A DNA stretch of 64,000 nucleotides. It comes from Branchiostoma floridae (lineage: Eukaryota > Chordata > Leptocardii > Amphioxiformes > Branchiostomatidae). Below, piece by piece: positions 49,616-60,712 of the stretch (position 1 is its first letter; the number at the start of each line of letters is the position of its first letter). Position numbers and translations under genes: made by a program. The DNA is taken from NCBI RefSeq assembly GCF_000003815.2, contig NC_049982.1:1326501-1390500 (forward strand), in the 5' to 3' direction. The notes beneath the pieces are model-generated. The model saw only the letters and a list, made by a program, of their open reading frames with translations. It did no database searches and was not told where the DNA came from.

Positions 49616-50589
49616 TGGCGTTAATGTACTCCGCCTATATACATGAATAGGGTACATGTGTTCAGCATTTAGAGCGAGTTCGTGTTTATCATACACACAG
49701 AAGCTCTCCTTGTCTTGTTGATAACGTACAATCTTTATGAGAACCTTATATTGCCATTGGTCCACAGACATCTCTGTCAACAATTTCATGTTGATTTCAT
49801 ATGAAATAAGCAGTCAAACCTATTTATTAGCAACTCATACTGGCAATCATATACCGACATCCCACGGCGCACTCACCACGTAATAGCAGGGCAGGGAAAT
49901 AATAGAATATGTGTTAACGGCTTAACAAACAATCAATAAGTAAACTACAATCATTATGAAGACTTCGATTTGTCAAATATCTATATTTTTTTATGTGACA
50001 CTGTTGAAATAAATTTCTTTTACAGCTTGAGTTCAGCGCCACATTGTCTTTGTCGTGTGTTATTTCACTGAGCAAACTCGTTAAAAAAGTTATTGAATAA
50101 AAAATAATTGTCAAACAGCTACATCTTACCGCTGAATCCACCATACGCCTAACAGGGAATAACGACGGTATGGACCATATATGGTTTATTTTATTGCTTA
50201 TAATGTTGTTGTACTAAACAATTTGATTTTGAATTTCGGTACTTTTATCGATTGCCAAGGCATATAGCTTTAAATTCTCAAATTTAAAATCGATGTTGAT
50301 GTCGAACAGGTTATCAGCATTGCGTCTTTGCTAATTTGTACTGTATTTCTAAAGACGAGGGTCCTACGGATTGACTTCTATGTGAAACATATTTTATCGG
50401 GAAAAGTTAGAGAATTCACGTACATACGGCGACTTCTGTGTCTAGGTGAATGTATACACTATAGCGAATATATTTCAAGTGATATTACCAATGGAATAAG
50501 TTTATTACGTAGGATAGTATTTGGTAAAGTTGTTGGGTTTCACAGTGGGTCACAGTAAAATTTCGTCTGTTAAAAATTAAACAACAGCT
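49616..50589. other. Intergenic, nothing recognised
   Basis: AT-rich with short unmatched ORFs on both strands. No feature assigned. Confidence 0.45.
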
Positions 50590-51003
50590 TCATAGACGGC
50601 AAATAAAGTACAACGACTTTCGCAAGGTGAACTACATCTATGCATACATAAGACAAGTGTTTTACGTAATGAGCTATTTACATTTCTCGAATCCAGTACA
50701 GCAGATTTCAAGAGACTCGATGCTACAGACAGATTTGTATATATCTTTGGATGCCACGACTCCCATAATGCAAGGATAGGCAAATATATCAAAGACTGCT
50801 TTGCTATTAGAAAGAGTAATGAATCTCATGTATAGCCCAACTCGATTGTAACACTATATCAAAGACTAATGTGTCAGCCCTTCTTGTTACGTTAATTAGG
50901 ACATCAAGTCTTATTCTCTACACCTATTTTGTACTTTGTGTAACAGTCGTTGCCATACTTTGTACCATGTACAAATGTCGAGCAATAAAGTTCTATCATA
51001 AGA
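50590..51003 (+). pseudogene. LINE 3' end: C-terminus of ORF2 and 3' UTR
   Basis: One frame reads NELFTFLESSTADFKRLDAT, then DRFVYIFGCHDSHNARIGKY and IKDCFAIRKSNESHV before a stop at 50834. This is the usual C-terminal end of non-LTR retrotransposon ORF2 in invertebrate chordates (a helical segment with a D-x-F-x-x-I-F motif). A 3' UTR follows, ending tcgagcaataaagttctatc. The rest of the element is absent. Confidence 0.72.
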
Positions 51004-51104
51004 CAAGTGGATACAAGTGAATTAACCAAATGACCAAGTATGTGATTAAATCAACGTGTTGAGTTTACAGTTTACAGTTCTGATTCTAAACATCCTTTAA
51101 GTTG

Positions 51105-51260
51105 AAACAGTAAACGTGGCGCTCCGCTGGTGTTACTGTGCGGACAGAAGACGCGGCGCGGCGACCATTAGCGGGCAGGAAGGCGTCCGGCGGCGGCGTA
51201 GACAGGTTGGCGGCCCCATAGTTTTGTCAGGTCTCTGGGGAACAGGGCGGGCTTCGGCGG
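51105..51260. promoter_or_regulatory. GC-rich island, possible regulatory element
   Basis: CpG-rich core around gaccattagcgggcaggaag and ggcggcggcgtagacagg. The motif CCATTAGCG recurs at 52213. No supported coding frame. Confidence 0.35.
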
Positions 51261-51478
51261 TTATTACTTGCTGTCATTATTTGGTTGTATTCACGCTTGG
51301 TCATAAAGGTCTGTACTGTATATGTATATGTATGTGGTGACAACATCAGCTAGTAGCTGCCTAGAGTTCACACGCAGTTGTTGCTGTTGAAATTCGATTT
51401 AAGTAAAAAAAAAAAATATATCAGCGGTGTTGATGGCTCCACAGGTCGCCGGACAAAATGATAGAAGTTTTTTGGCCA

Positions 51479-51560
51479 AATAGAGAGATAAAATGCCAGA
51501 GGAGATAGCAAACTGTACTTCTCGGCCTGCTAACTCCTCTGGCACGCTATCTGTCTTATT
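51479..51560. ncRNA. 82-nt hairpin, candidate microRNA precursor or very small MITE
   Basis: Arms tgccagaggagatagca and tgctaactcctctggca are almost perfectly complementary around a 17-nt loop (aactgtacttctcggcc). The stem continues outward after a 3-nt internal loop (agata with tatct, aata with tatt). The size and shape fit an animal pre-miRNA, but no conserved miRNA seed is recognised. A short inverted-repeat element would look the same. Confidence 0.35.
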
Positions 51561-51745
51561 TTACACCAAATTCTGCTTTTAATTTTCCAGTGACCCGTGG
51601 TGCCTTGATAGAAGCTAGACATTAGCAAGTCAAGTCAAAGTTTGTTGCACAACAATGTGTGTAAAACGGGTACAATGCAGGGAAAACTTAAGTATGTTGA
51701 ACGTATAAGACAACTAGCTATATAGTAGCATTAGACTAATACTGT

Positions 51746-52112
51746 AAGAATAGTTAGGTTCTAGGCTATGCAATACTTGAAAAAAAACAGTGTACAAACT
51801 TTAAAAAATCCAAAATGTTACACCAGACTACTAATTGATAACATCTAGATATAGTACATACTGTACCCAGGTTCTGTTTTATACACACAACATTGAAAGG
51901 AGACACAGTGAGGATCTTCATATAAGAATAGTTCGGTTCTATGCTATGCAATATTGGACGAAACACAATGTATAATGTTAAACAAATCCAGAAAGTTGCG
52001 CCAAACTACTTGCTGATAACATAGGGTAATACCAATACTATACCCAGGTAAGCTAGGTTCTATTCTATACATACAACATTGAGAGGAGACACAGTGAGGA
52101 TCTTTATATCTA
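51746..52112. repeat. Tandem duplication, unit about 180 bp
   Basis: aagaatagtt(a/c)ggttcta, then atgctatgcaata, then ggagacacagtgaggatctt occur in the same order in 51746-51925 and 51926-52112, diverged by roughly 15-20 percent by eye. Confidence 0.9.
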
Positions 52113-52164
52113 GTATGTACATTTTTATGACAATGTTTACAATACTAGTATTAAGTCGATGTCT

Positions 52165-52395
52165 CTATACCATTGCCCGGCCCCCCTCGCCGCCCCCTAG
52201 AGGCCAGCCCGGCCATTAGCGATTAGTTGGTATGATGGTGGACTCTATAGCACCCCACCCCCACCCCCCCCACCTTGTCTCCTGGCCCGCTTGAGCAGGG
52301 TACACGGCACACGGCAGATGGTGCAGCTTTGTAAGTCCGGGGGCCGCCTCTGCATGCTCGTCCCCGTGTGCTCTATTGTTACCCTCCACCAGCTT
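52165..52395. promoter_or_regulatory. GC-rich island with TAAT motifs, possible regulatory element
   Basis: Contains ggccattagcgattagttgg in CpG-rich and C-rich sequence, then ccggcccgcttgag-like blocks. Two homeodomain-type cores lie 6 bp apart. Confidence 0.35.
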
Positions 52396-52524
52396 CCTAC
52401 TGGGGTATGGATCGTACAATTAGGAAGAAAGGAATAGTTGGCTAGGAAAGAGGTTGGTCAAACCTTTGATGACCAAAAAAACGTCCAAGGCAAATTGTTA
52501 TACCTTAGCCTTCTCTGTTAATGT

Positions 52525-52980
52525 ATGATCGGACAACCAAGATGTTGTATCTCAACATTTTGCAATGTTGGTGTTTTTGTTGGTCAGCAATCAACAAGAC
52601 AACTCTGTCTGTACTAGGTCTCCTCGAGTTCTGGTTCGTGATTAGATTGTTGGCTCATAGAAAATACCACATTTTGACCCCGTTGAATGAGCAACATGGG
52701 AATAGTTGTCTATACGGTTAGAGGCCGGTCAAGCCGTAAAATGTAAATGCCAAACTCACCTGACGAATTAGTCTATAGCCAGCGTAGTTTATAGTCAACC
52801 AAAATGTTGTGTCTCAACTGTTTGCAATGTTTTGTTTTTTTTCATTTTTTTTTTTCATTTGTCCTTGAACGAGATACCGACGTTGCCTCTTGGTCGCACC
52901 GATTTCGGGTTTGTGGTCGGATGTTGGTTCATAGACAGGAAAAAAAGTTTTGACCAGATTGGGACTTCTTTACAAACAGC
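52525..52980. repeat. Diverged direct duplication, about 270 bp apart
   Basis: ccaagatgttgtatctcaac, then tttgcaatgtt and ttggctcatag at 52540-52660 match ccaaaatgttgtgtctcaac, tttgcaatgtt and ttggttcatag at 52798-52935. Confidence 0.75.
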
Positions 52981-54027
52981 ATAAATTGGCTTCTTATTAC
53001 TGTTTTATTTTTCTGTGTCAGCCTGTTTCTTGATTCCAGTATTGTTTTGTTATTCACTAAACATTAAACATACAAAGCGACAAGGACAAGTGGAAATGGA
53101 CTCAAGCTCTAGACAGGTTATATTCTTGCCTTACAGTATAGAAAAACTGCAACAAAACAAACAATTGCGGGATTAGAAAAAAAACGCCTTTGTTTCTTGT
53201 GTTTTTTTTCTATATCGACACGTTTGTATATTCTACATTTACTTTTGTAGAATAGATTCTGTAAAACTAGTACATTTTTGTCACCAAGTTGAATGTTAAA
53301 TCTTCATCATAACCGACTATAATTACAATTAATTTTATGTCTTGATAAATGACAGTAATGGTCATTAATGACAGCATGGAGCCGTTCGTAATCCATATAA
53401 TCACATGGCGATAATCATCGGTTATTAATAGCAATGTCTTATGATATACTATCAAGAAGAAAAACGCCATCGCTTCCTGAAATGGATCAATTCGGATAAC
53501 TTTATAATTAGAATTGTATGCTTCGAAGAAATAGGTTGTAGTATGTATCATAAAGGAAGATGGTTTAGATATCTTTTACAAATATATAAACATATATTAT
53601 TGCACAAAGCACAAAATGGAGTTAAAATCGGTTTATCGTACGTGACCATTCGCCTTGGTCATTTCCAGGTAAGATTTTTTTGAAGGAAGTTGTTTTGAAA
53701 CATAAAAAAATACTGCATGTTACTGATAAAAAATGGTAATGGTTATAAGATACGCGTAACATCAAAAATTAATCCCAACACTTAGGGTGTGGAGGATATG
53801 TCAATGCCCTCCTTCTATTAACGTTGTAAAATCCTAGTTAACCGTCATCCCCAAAACTTCGGCCAGGGCTATGGGAATGGAAATATGCCACATAGGCCAC
53901 AACTGTAAGATTACTGAGTGCAAGGTGCAAGTATAATAGCCCCCCGAATGGGCGGTTGTCTTAGTCTGGATCCCGTCCGGATCGTAGTTCCCTCGCATCT
54001 ATACAAAGAGTCTGCCGTGTTGTCGTG
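52981..54027. other. Intergenic, nothing recognised
   Basis: AT-rich; no exon, RNA gene or repeat family assigned. Short ORFs have no recognisable product. Confidence 0.45.
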
Positions 54028-54049
54028 TTTATATATATATATATATAAG

Positions 54050-54085
<36 letters not shown>

Positions 54086-54098
54086 CTATCTATCTATA

Positions 54099-54166
<68 letters not shown>

Positions 54167-54191
54167 CTATCTATATATATATATATCTCTA

Positions 54192-54253
<62 letters not shown>

Positions 54254-54283
54254 CACACGCTTTTATATTTAACATTCATTATA

Positions 54284-54337
<54 letters not shown>

Positions 54338-54430
54338 TATAATGAATGTCAGAGCTAGAAGCGACTGTATATAGTGTATAATGGATGTCAGAGCTAGAAG
54401 CGACTGTATATAGTATGATAGTAGATGAAT
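54028..54430. repeat. Compound AT, GT and CT microsatellite with a short 3' tandem repeat
   Basis: (AT)n, (TATC)n, (GT)n, (AT)n, (CT)n and (AT)n tracts follow each other to about 54334. After that tgtcagagctagaagcgact occurs twice (54346, 54386) with agtgtataatgaatg before it. The sequence ttcattatacactat on the left mirrors atagtgtataatgaa on the right, so the last AT tract sits inside an inverted repeat. Confidence 0.93.
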
Positions 54431-54534
54431 GCCAGAGCGAACTACTTTCCGGATGGTACCCAGGCTATGGTAGAAGAGGTTAGAAACGAACCCAAACTGA
54501 ACATGTAACATTAACGACATCTATGTGCCTTTTG

Positions 54535-54690
54535 TTTACCTGCCCACCACCCGCCTGCGGCACGGCATTAGCGCACTTTATCAGTTTCCATAAACTGTGA
54601 AAAGACACATTGTTCGCGCGACCTCTCGTCACCTGTCACGTATAGTTACTCCACAGCAGTGTGAAGAAGGTGTGTAGCACGTCGTAAAGA
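54535..54690. promoter_or_regulatory. GC-rich segment with TAAT motif, possible regulatory element
   Basis: Contains cacggcattagcgcacttta and tcacctgtcacgtatagtta. The composition change and the ATTAGCG motif shared with the islands at 51.1 and 52.2 kb are the only evidence. Confidence 0.3.
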
Positions 54691-55140
54691 CGTCTGGACA
54701 GGTGTGTTTAGGACCCCATCATCAGGTGAGACTGCTCGTGAAGTCAGGAAGGAGTCTGTTTATGGCCGCAGCTGTGAGGAGAGTCGGCCTAGCGACTAGT
54801 CGGTGATCGCGGAGAGACCGTGCTGCAACAACAATGGATATGTGCGACATTTGATTTCATAACTTTGACATCTTTTGATAGCTTACAAAGCGTATGAGAT
54901 TGTTCTTTTTTTTTAATTTGTTGAGCGATCTTCCGAATTTTGCGTAAAAAGGTGCGCAACTATATAAACATGCTCTGGTTGATGAAGAATATAGTGAGAC
55001 CGCAGTAGTTGTGGACGCTTTGTTTCGTTTGTGATGATGTTGTTGTTGTTTCATGTGATATGGTTTCGTGCAGGTAAACAGGCAAATTGAAATCCAAAAC
55101 AAGACACATTTTCGTTGTTACCTGCGTGTGGATTTTGTAA

Positions 55141-55800
55141 ATGGCATTATAGATTGGAGGCTAAACGTGTACGTGTGTGCTTGGTAAAAATGCTGAGTAA
55201 AACTTTATTTCAAAAGTGAGACATACGTAATAAAAGTCAATCAGCGTTAGCGTCAAATATAGTTTACACCGCATTTTTCTCTATACTCGTTTCCATCTGC
55301 GCCGTGAATTGTCTGAATGACATTATAGATTGGAGGCTAAAAATGCAGAGTAAAACTTTATTTTCAAAGTGAGATATACGAAATAAAAGTCAATCAGCGT
55401 AAGCATCAAATATAGTTTACACCGCATTTTTCTTCATACTCGTTTCCATCTGCGGCGCTTCGATGATTCGGCCAGTAATAAAAACCTGATGTGTTTTTGT
55501 GATAACATGTGAGTATAATCTGAGAGGTGTTTGATGAAATTGCATTGGTTTTGTGCAGGCAAATAAAACCCCAAATCAAAACATTTTTTTTTTTTTTAGT
55601 TTTTGTCTGTGTGAATGGATTTGGATGCTAAACGCGAAAAAAAAATGCAGAATAAAACTTTTATTAAGTGAGGCGCACGTAATAAAAGTGGATCAGCGAT
55701 AGTGTAAATATAGTTTACTCCACATATTCTCCATCTGAGGCGTTCCGATGATTTCACCGATGATAAAACCCCGATGTGTTTGTGTGATAACATGTGAGTA
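55141..55800. repeat. Local repeat, three copies of an approximately 160-bp block
   Basis: Block with gcattatagattggaggcta (copies 1 and 2), gtaaaactttattt, taataaaagtcaatcagcg and aaatatagtttacaccgcat at about 55141-55300, 55319-55460 and 55620-55735. A second block, gataacatgtgagtataa, follows copies 2 and 3. Confidence 0.88.
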
Positions 55801-56067
55801 TAACCCGGGGGTATTTCAGAAGGCTCTTATCTTAACAACGTCAGATTAGGCCCCTGACCCGAGATGACCCCATCACTGTGCCCGTCTCGGGCCCCCAGGC
55901 CCAGTTTTAACCTTGCGATAAAATTCACCGTGAAATATTTCATACTTGGAATAGATAGAGCTGAGATAAAGCAGACTGGGGAAGGCGTGCTGCTGTGGAA
56001 CTAGCGTTATACCTTTTTCTGGAATTTACGAGTCTTTTTCATTCTGCTGGAACTTCGTAGTGTTTCT
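55801..56067. other. Intergenic, nothing recognised
   Basis: No exon or repeat assigned. Confidence 0.45.
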
Positions 56068-56315
56068 TATACCCCCTTTCCACTAGGACGGCGCTCTCGC
56101 CGCGCTCTCTCTGCGACCTACAATTTTACACATCGTTCAACGAATTGTATCGAAAATAAACGAATCTTGTTACACTTTGTGTGTTTTGTTGTCTTCTCAA
56201 TCACACTTTTACGTTTTGTATGATATACCCAGTGTGAAAGCGAAGGTTTCACATATGTTATTTAGGTCGCAGTGAGAGCGCAGCACGATCGCCGTCCTAG
56301 TGGAAAGGGGGCCTA
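56068..56315. mobile_element. Palindromic MITE, GCGCTCTC family
   Basis: Left end accccctttccactaggacg, right end cgccgtcctagtggaaaggg. Arms gcgctctctctgcgacc and aggtcgcagtgagagcgcag are inverted; interior atcgttcaacgaattgta. Flanks are TTA and TAA. Confidence 0.92.
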
Positions 56316-56784
56316 AGGTTTGATCTGTTTTTTGTTGTTTGTTTTTTTAAAGATCGCATATGTACTCTAGGAAACATCAACAATAGAAACCCTACAGAAT
56401 CATGCAGGGAATGTAATCACTGAAAGGTTTTTATAGTTTGGATCTTCTTTATATATATATATATATATATGGAGAGAAAGAGATATATGGTAATCAATAA
56501 ATTAGAAAATGCGTTAACTTCCTTTCCTGACACGATATAGATACTCAATTGGCGGGAATTATTGTTGCATCATACCACTCACAGCGAAAACGCTTCTTCA
56601 ACTGGAATAAACCACCCTTTCTTTTTATCAATGACACGTTCTTTACCCTTTTGATGATCCCTCTTTCCTGTCAATGGGACAAACTTTTGTTGTGAAAAAC
56701 GGACTGAAAATGAACAGTAGAATATCAGTATATACATGGAGACATGTACGAGGCTGCTGTATTCAGTGATGCATGATGGCGATG

Positions 56785-57037
56785 TAAAGGCCCCCTCTCA
56801 CTTTGACGTGCGGCAAGCTTGCGTCATCGCAGCGTTAGTGTACTGCGGTACTGTTATATTATTTTCTCTGATTTGTTATAATTCAGATATTGCGCAATAC
56901 GTAAAAGTGTGACATAGAAGACCACAAAATACACAACAAGTAAGAAAATTCGTTCTTTATCTCTGAAATTCGTTGAGCATCTTCCGAACGCAGCAATGCC
57001 GCAAGCGTGCCGCACGTCAAGTGAGAGGGGGCCTTAA
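56785..57037. mobile_element. Palindromic MITE, related subfamily
   Basis: Left taaaggccccctctcacttt, right agtgagagggggccttaa, inner arms gacgtgcggcaagcttgcg and cgcaagcgtgccgcacgtca. It shares the outer GGCCCCCTCT and the interior (aaattcgttgagcatcttcc) with the GCGCTCTC family but has different subterminal arms. Confidence 0.9.
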
Positions 57038-58020
57038 GGTTACCCAAGTTCGTGTGAATTGTGCGCGGTTTGTTAAAGCTTTCCTCCGCCACCGCCGACT
57101 CCCAAACACCATAAATAACGTGATAATTACACGGCAGAAAGTGTGAAACATGGTTATCACCGGTCACCGGAGCTCCAGTATCCTATTGTACCGGTCCGGT
57201 CAGCGGGAACTGATGCTGGGAGCACCTCGCAGTAAAGTTAGTTTCACATTCATGGGCGCCAATGCGCATCTCGCCACGGTGGCTGGGCAGAAATAGACGG
57301 TCTGTGTAACCAATAAAATATCGCGTTATCGCTAATGTGGACAGAATTGCTGTTGGTATTTCTGAGGGGCAGTTCGCACACGCTCGTCTAGTGAAGCCGA
57401 ATAGAATGAACTGGTTCAGTATGGATGGTAACAACGTTAATACGCGTTACAGGCGCGCGTGCCTTTTCACTGGAACAACAATGAGAAAATGGCACACGAC
57501 TTAACTCATTTCATTTTATTTATTTAGCCAGGTATCCACTCTCAGGACAATAGCCCTGTTTTTCAGGAGAACCTGAGTACATCAAACCACACAGCCATTC
57601 AACCAGACAAACATAACATAATTACAACAATAGTTACATAACTTCCTATCTATGGGTAAGATTCACTAGTATTAAAATCAGTCCTTGTTCGATTGTGCCT
57701 CCAGTCCATGTTTGAATTGTTGATCGTCTGTAATATTAGTATCTGGAAACGATCTGTGAGTAATGAACTTCACTAAAATAAACTGCAATCAGGGTAATAA
57801 CCACTGCTTTGTTCTACCACCTTCCACGTGATTGTTTATGGGGGTCAAATATAGATAGATATGTGGTTTATTGCGCAACAATTGTATCAGTGGCAATGTA
57901 TGCCAATGTACATACAACAAAAAGTACAGTCTAATACTACACATATACATTATATCACAACAATTTTAAATTAATTATTACAATAATAGTGGAGTACATT
58001 GAAGGGACTTTTGTATACTG
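57038..58020. other. Intergenic; interspersed repeat tail at about 57505-57640
   Basis: tttatttagccaggtatcca, then ctgtttttcaggagaacctg looks like a repeat tail and has a relative at 38895. An ORF at 57183-57434 has no recognised product. Confidence 0.45.
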
Positions 58021-58606
58021 TACGAGGGGCATTCAATAAGTAATGCCCCTGGCCCATTTCTCATAACAGGAGATTAATGAAACTTGGTACAGTTATTAGT
58101 CTTTCTCTTCATAGGAACCACCCAGAGTCATGCATTTCTCCCATCGTTTGATGCAGCTCTGGACACCGTTTTTGTAGGATACCCCAGGTTGGTCCTCCAA
58201 CAGATGCCTCATCAATGGCAGAAGAGGGACGACCAGGTCTGGGAGCTGTTTCCACAGACTTCCGGCCATGTTTGATTTCACGATGCCAGCGTTTTACAAG
58301 GTCATATGATGGGAAATCATCACCATAAGTTTTTATTTTTATTTTATCAAAAGTCTCCTTTGGTGTGCGTCCTTCCAAATACAAAAACCGGATCACTGCG
58401 CGACACTCAACTGGCTCCATTTCACACCTGGTCCATTTCACACCTGACTCAGTTCAAACACCAGTAAATCAGAAACCACAATTAGTCTAGAGCTCTTTTT
58501 TTGCAACATAAACTATAGAGATATGAATCATTACACATGCAAAATTTCATCTAGATCTGACAACTGGAAGTGGGTCAGGGAGATTACTCATTGAACGCCC
58601 CTCGTA
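58021..58606. mobile_element. Mariner-like element with internal deletion
   Basis: TIRs cgaggggcattcaataagta on the left and tactcattgaacgcccctcg on the right, with TA at both ends. The length of 586 bp is about half that of a full mariner. It encodes a transposase remnant on the minus strand. Confidence 0.92.
58096..58417 (-). pseudogene. Mariner transposase remnant (N-terminal HTH joined to C-terminal tail)
   Basis: Begins MEPVECRAVIRFLYLEGRTP and continues with a helix-turn-helix (DDFPSYDLVKRWHREIKHGR, then the linker PRPGRPSSAIDE). In another frame the end reads GVQSCIKRWEKCMTLGGSYE, the C-terminus of mariner transposases. The catalytic DD34D/E core is missing. It cannot transpose by itself. 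Confidence 0.88.
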
Positions 58607-58807
58607 ATACATCAGAGTATTCCTATGCTACAACCGACATAATATTTGTCAAAAGCAATTTAGGAATGGTGTATATATGTTTTGTGAAGAACAGATATAA
58701 GATATGACTTATGGTATGTCCATGTAAAGTAGTTACAACCTCCTACCCTGTCCTGTTCATTCCGCATTGCCAGCAGGTTTATTGTGTTAAAAAGGGGTTT
58801 AGTACCT
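58607..58807. other. Intergenic, nothing recognised
   Basis: Short AT-rich spacer between the mariner and the next duplication. Confidence 0.4.
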
Positions 58808-59266
58808 CTAAAATATTCCCGGAATTTTCCAGAGAGTTCCTGATTTTCCCGCAGACAACAACCATCCCGTTTCCACTCAACTTTGAAAACAGCACTTTTC
58901 CACTGATATTCACCTCAACAATGCTCAGCCCATATTTACAATATTGCATTTTCAAAATAACATTTCCTGGCCATCATTCCCTGAGCAGTCAGTCGTATTG
59001 TACTGTATTCAACTCCACTCCGCCACCACTCTTCCATCTTCCGCTCTTAAATATTCCCGGAACGTTCCCGGAAAGTGCCTAATTTTCCAGCAGGCAAGGA
59101 CCATCCGGTTTCCAACAAAGTTCAGCACCTTTCCACTGATAATCACCACTGCTCTACCCATATTTCCAATTTTCAAAATAACATTTCCTGGCCATCATTC
59201 CCAGAGCAGTCAGTCCTATTGTACTGTAGTCAACCCCACTCTCGTCACCACTCTTCCGTCCCCACC
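58808..59266. repeat. Tandem duplication, unit about 230 bp
   Basis: taaatattcccggaa, caaaataacatttcctggcc and gagcagtcagtc(g/c)tattgt occur in both 58808-59046 and 59047-59266. By-eye identity is about 80 percent. Confidence 0.9.
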
Positions 59267-59331
59267 ACTCCCGCAGTCTCCGTCTGTGCACATCTGTCCT
59301 CTATGTGTGCCGGTCCCGCTACTCAGGCCCA

Positions 59332-59578
59332 TAAGACCCCTTCTACTAGACGGCGATCGCGCTGTGCTCTCACTACGACTTAATTGGGATATGTGTAACC
59401 TTTGATTTCACACTGGGTATATCATACAGCATGAAAAAGTGTGACTGTAAAGACAACAAAACAAACAAAACGTTAAAAAATCCGTTTTTCTCCTATACAA
59501 TTTGTTGAGCGATCCGTCAAATTTTAGGTCGCAGAGAAAGCGCGTCGAGAGCGCCGTCCTAGTGGAAATGGAGTATTA
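59332..59578. mobile_element. Palindromic MITE, GCGCTCTC family
   Basis: Left accccttctactagacggcg, right gagcgccgtcctagtggaaa, with tgtgctctcactacgac against gtcgcagagaaagcgcg. TTA-like flanks. Confidence 0.9.
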
Positions 59579-60462
59579 ACGAACACAACTCGTCCACTTA
59601 CACGGAACCACATCTCCATATCATGCAATTGGGCAATGTTTTCACCCATATCTCCAGATTTTCCGGCACTAAAGCTTGCCTTTCCGTTCCGATGAAACTA
59701 GTCGACTAGTAAATGCACTTTATGGTCCATTTCGGTACAATGCCTAACCGTATCTAATGGGGACGTTTTACGTTCCAAAAAGCCTCTCTGCTTTTTCGAG
59801 AGGAACGTTATTTAATAATTTCTATCGGAACGATTTCCAGTTGCAGTCATAATTTGAATTTTGATATTTCAAGTTACCTGATTTGTCTCAAGTGACCATT
59901 GTTATGTCATGGTTTATACCCAATGTTATGAATATCTTTGACTACCACATAAACAGTATATCTCTCAAAGTTTATTTCCATTTGACCCAACAAACTGAAA
60001 ACAAATTGAGCTCGCATCATAATATGAAAAATTGAGAAAGTGAAGTAGCACATCATTTACAATGGATGTGGTGTGAGAGCGGAAGCAAACGAATGGTATC
60101 TTATAAAACGTTGACCTCTATTTAGATTTTTTTTAATTGCTAAATTGGGGTTAAAAGTAGAGTAAGAAAGGAAGGGCGAGAAAATGAAAACCTGCAATGA
60201 TAGACAATAGAACTAAATGTAGTAAAAGTTTAACATAGAGCAGATTGAGCCCTTCTTTAAGACTTGTAACGGCCATCATTTGAAACGGGATTGAGTATAA
60301 CCCATTCAGCACCAAGGACAGGCCCCGCACCATGTTCGGGTAGCGACGTGTAGTACATAGTATGGTCTTAGACAGCCGCGTAAATAGTTGCTTGTTGGGC
60401 CTCGTGATGACGCTCTTTTTTTCCATAATGCCAGTTAACTTGAACTTTTGCTTTTATTTGTC
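59579..60462. other. Intergenic, nothing recognised
   Basis: No exon or repeat family assigned. A minus-strand ORF at 60151-60426 is probably fortuitous. Confidence 0.45.
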
Positions 60463-60712
60463 TTATACCCACTTTCCACTAGGACGGCACTCTCGCCGCG
60501 CTCTCTCTGTGACCTACATTTTGGCTTATCGCTCAACGAATTGTATAGAAAAAAGAAACTAATCTTTTTACGTTGTATGCTCTGTTGGCTTCTCAGTCAC
60601 ACGTTTACGTTTTGTATGATATACCCAGCGCGAAAGTGAATGTTACACATATCCTATTTAGATCGCAGTGAGAGCGCAGCGCGATCGCCGTCTAGTGGAA
60701 AGGGGGCCCTAG
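60463..60712. mobile_element. Palindromic MITE, GCGCTCTC family
   Basis: Left acccactttccactaggacg, right cgccgtctagtggaaagggg, with cgcgctctctctgtgacc against atcgcagtgagagcgcagcg; interior cgctcaacgaattgta. Confidence 0.92.
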
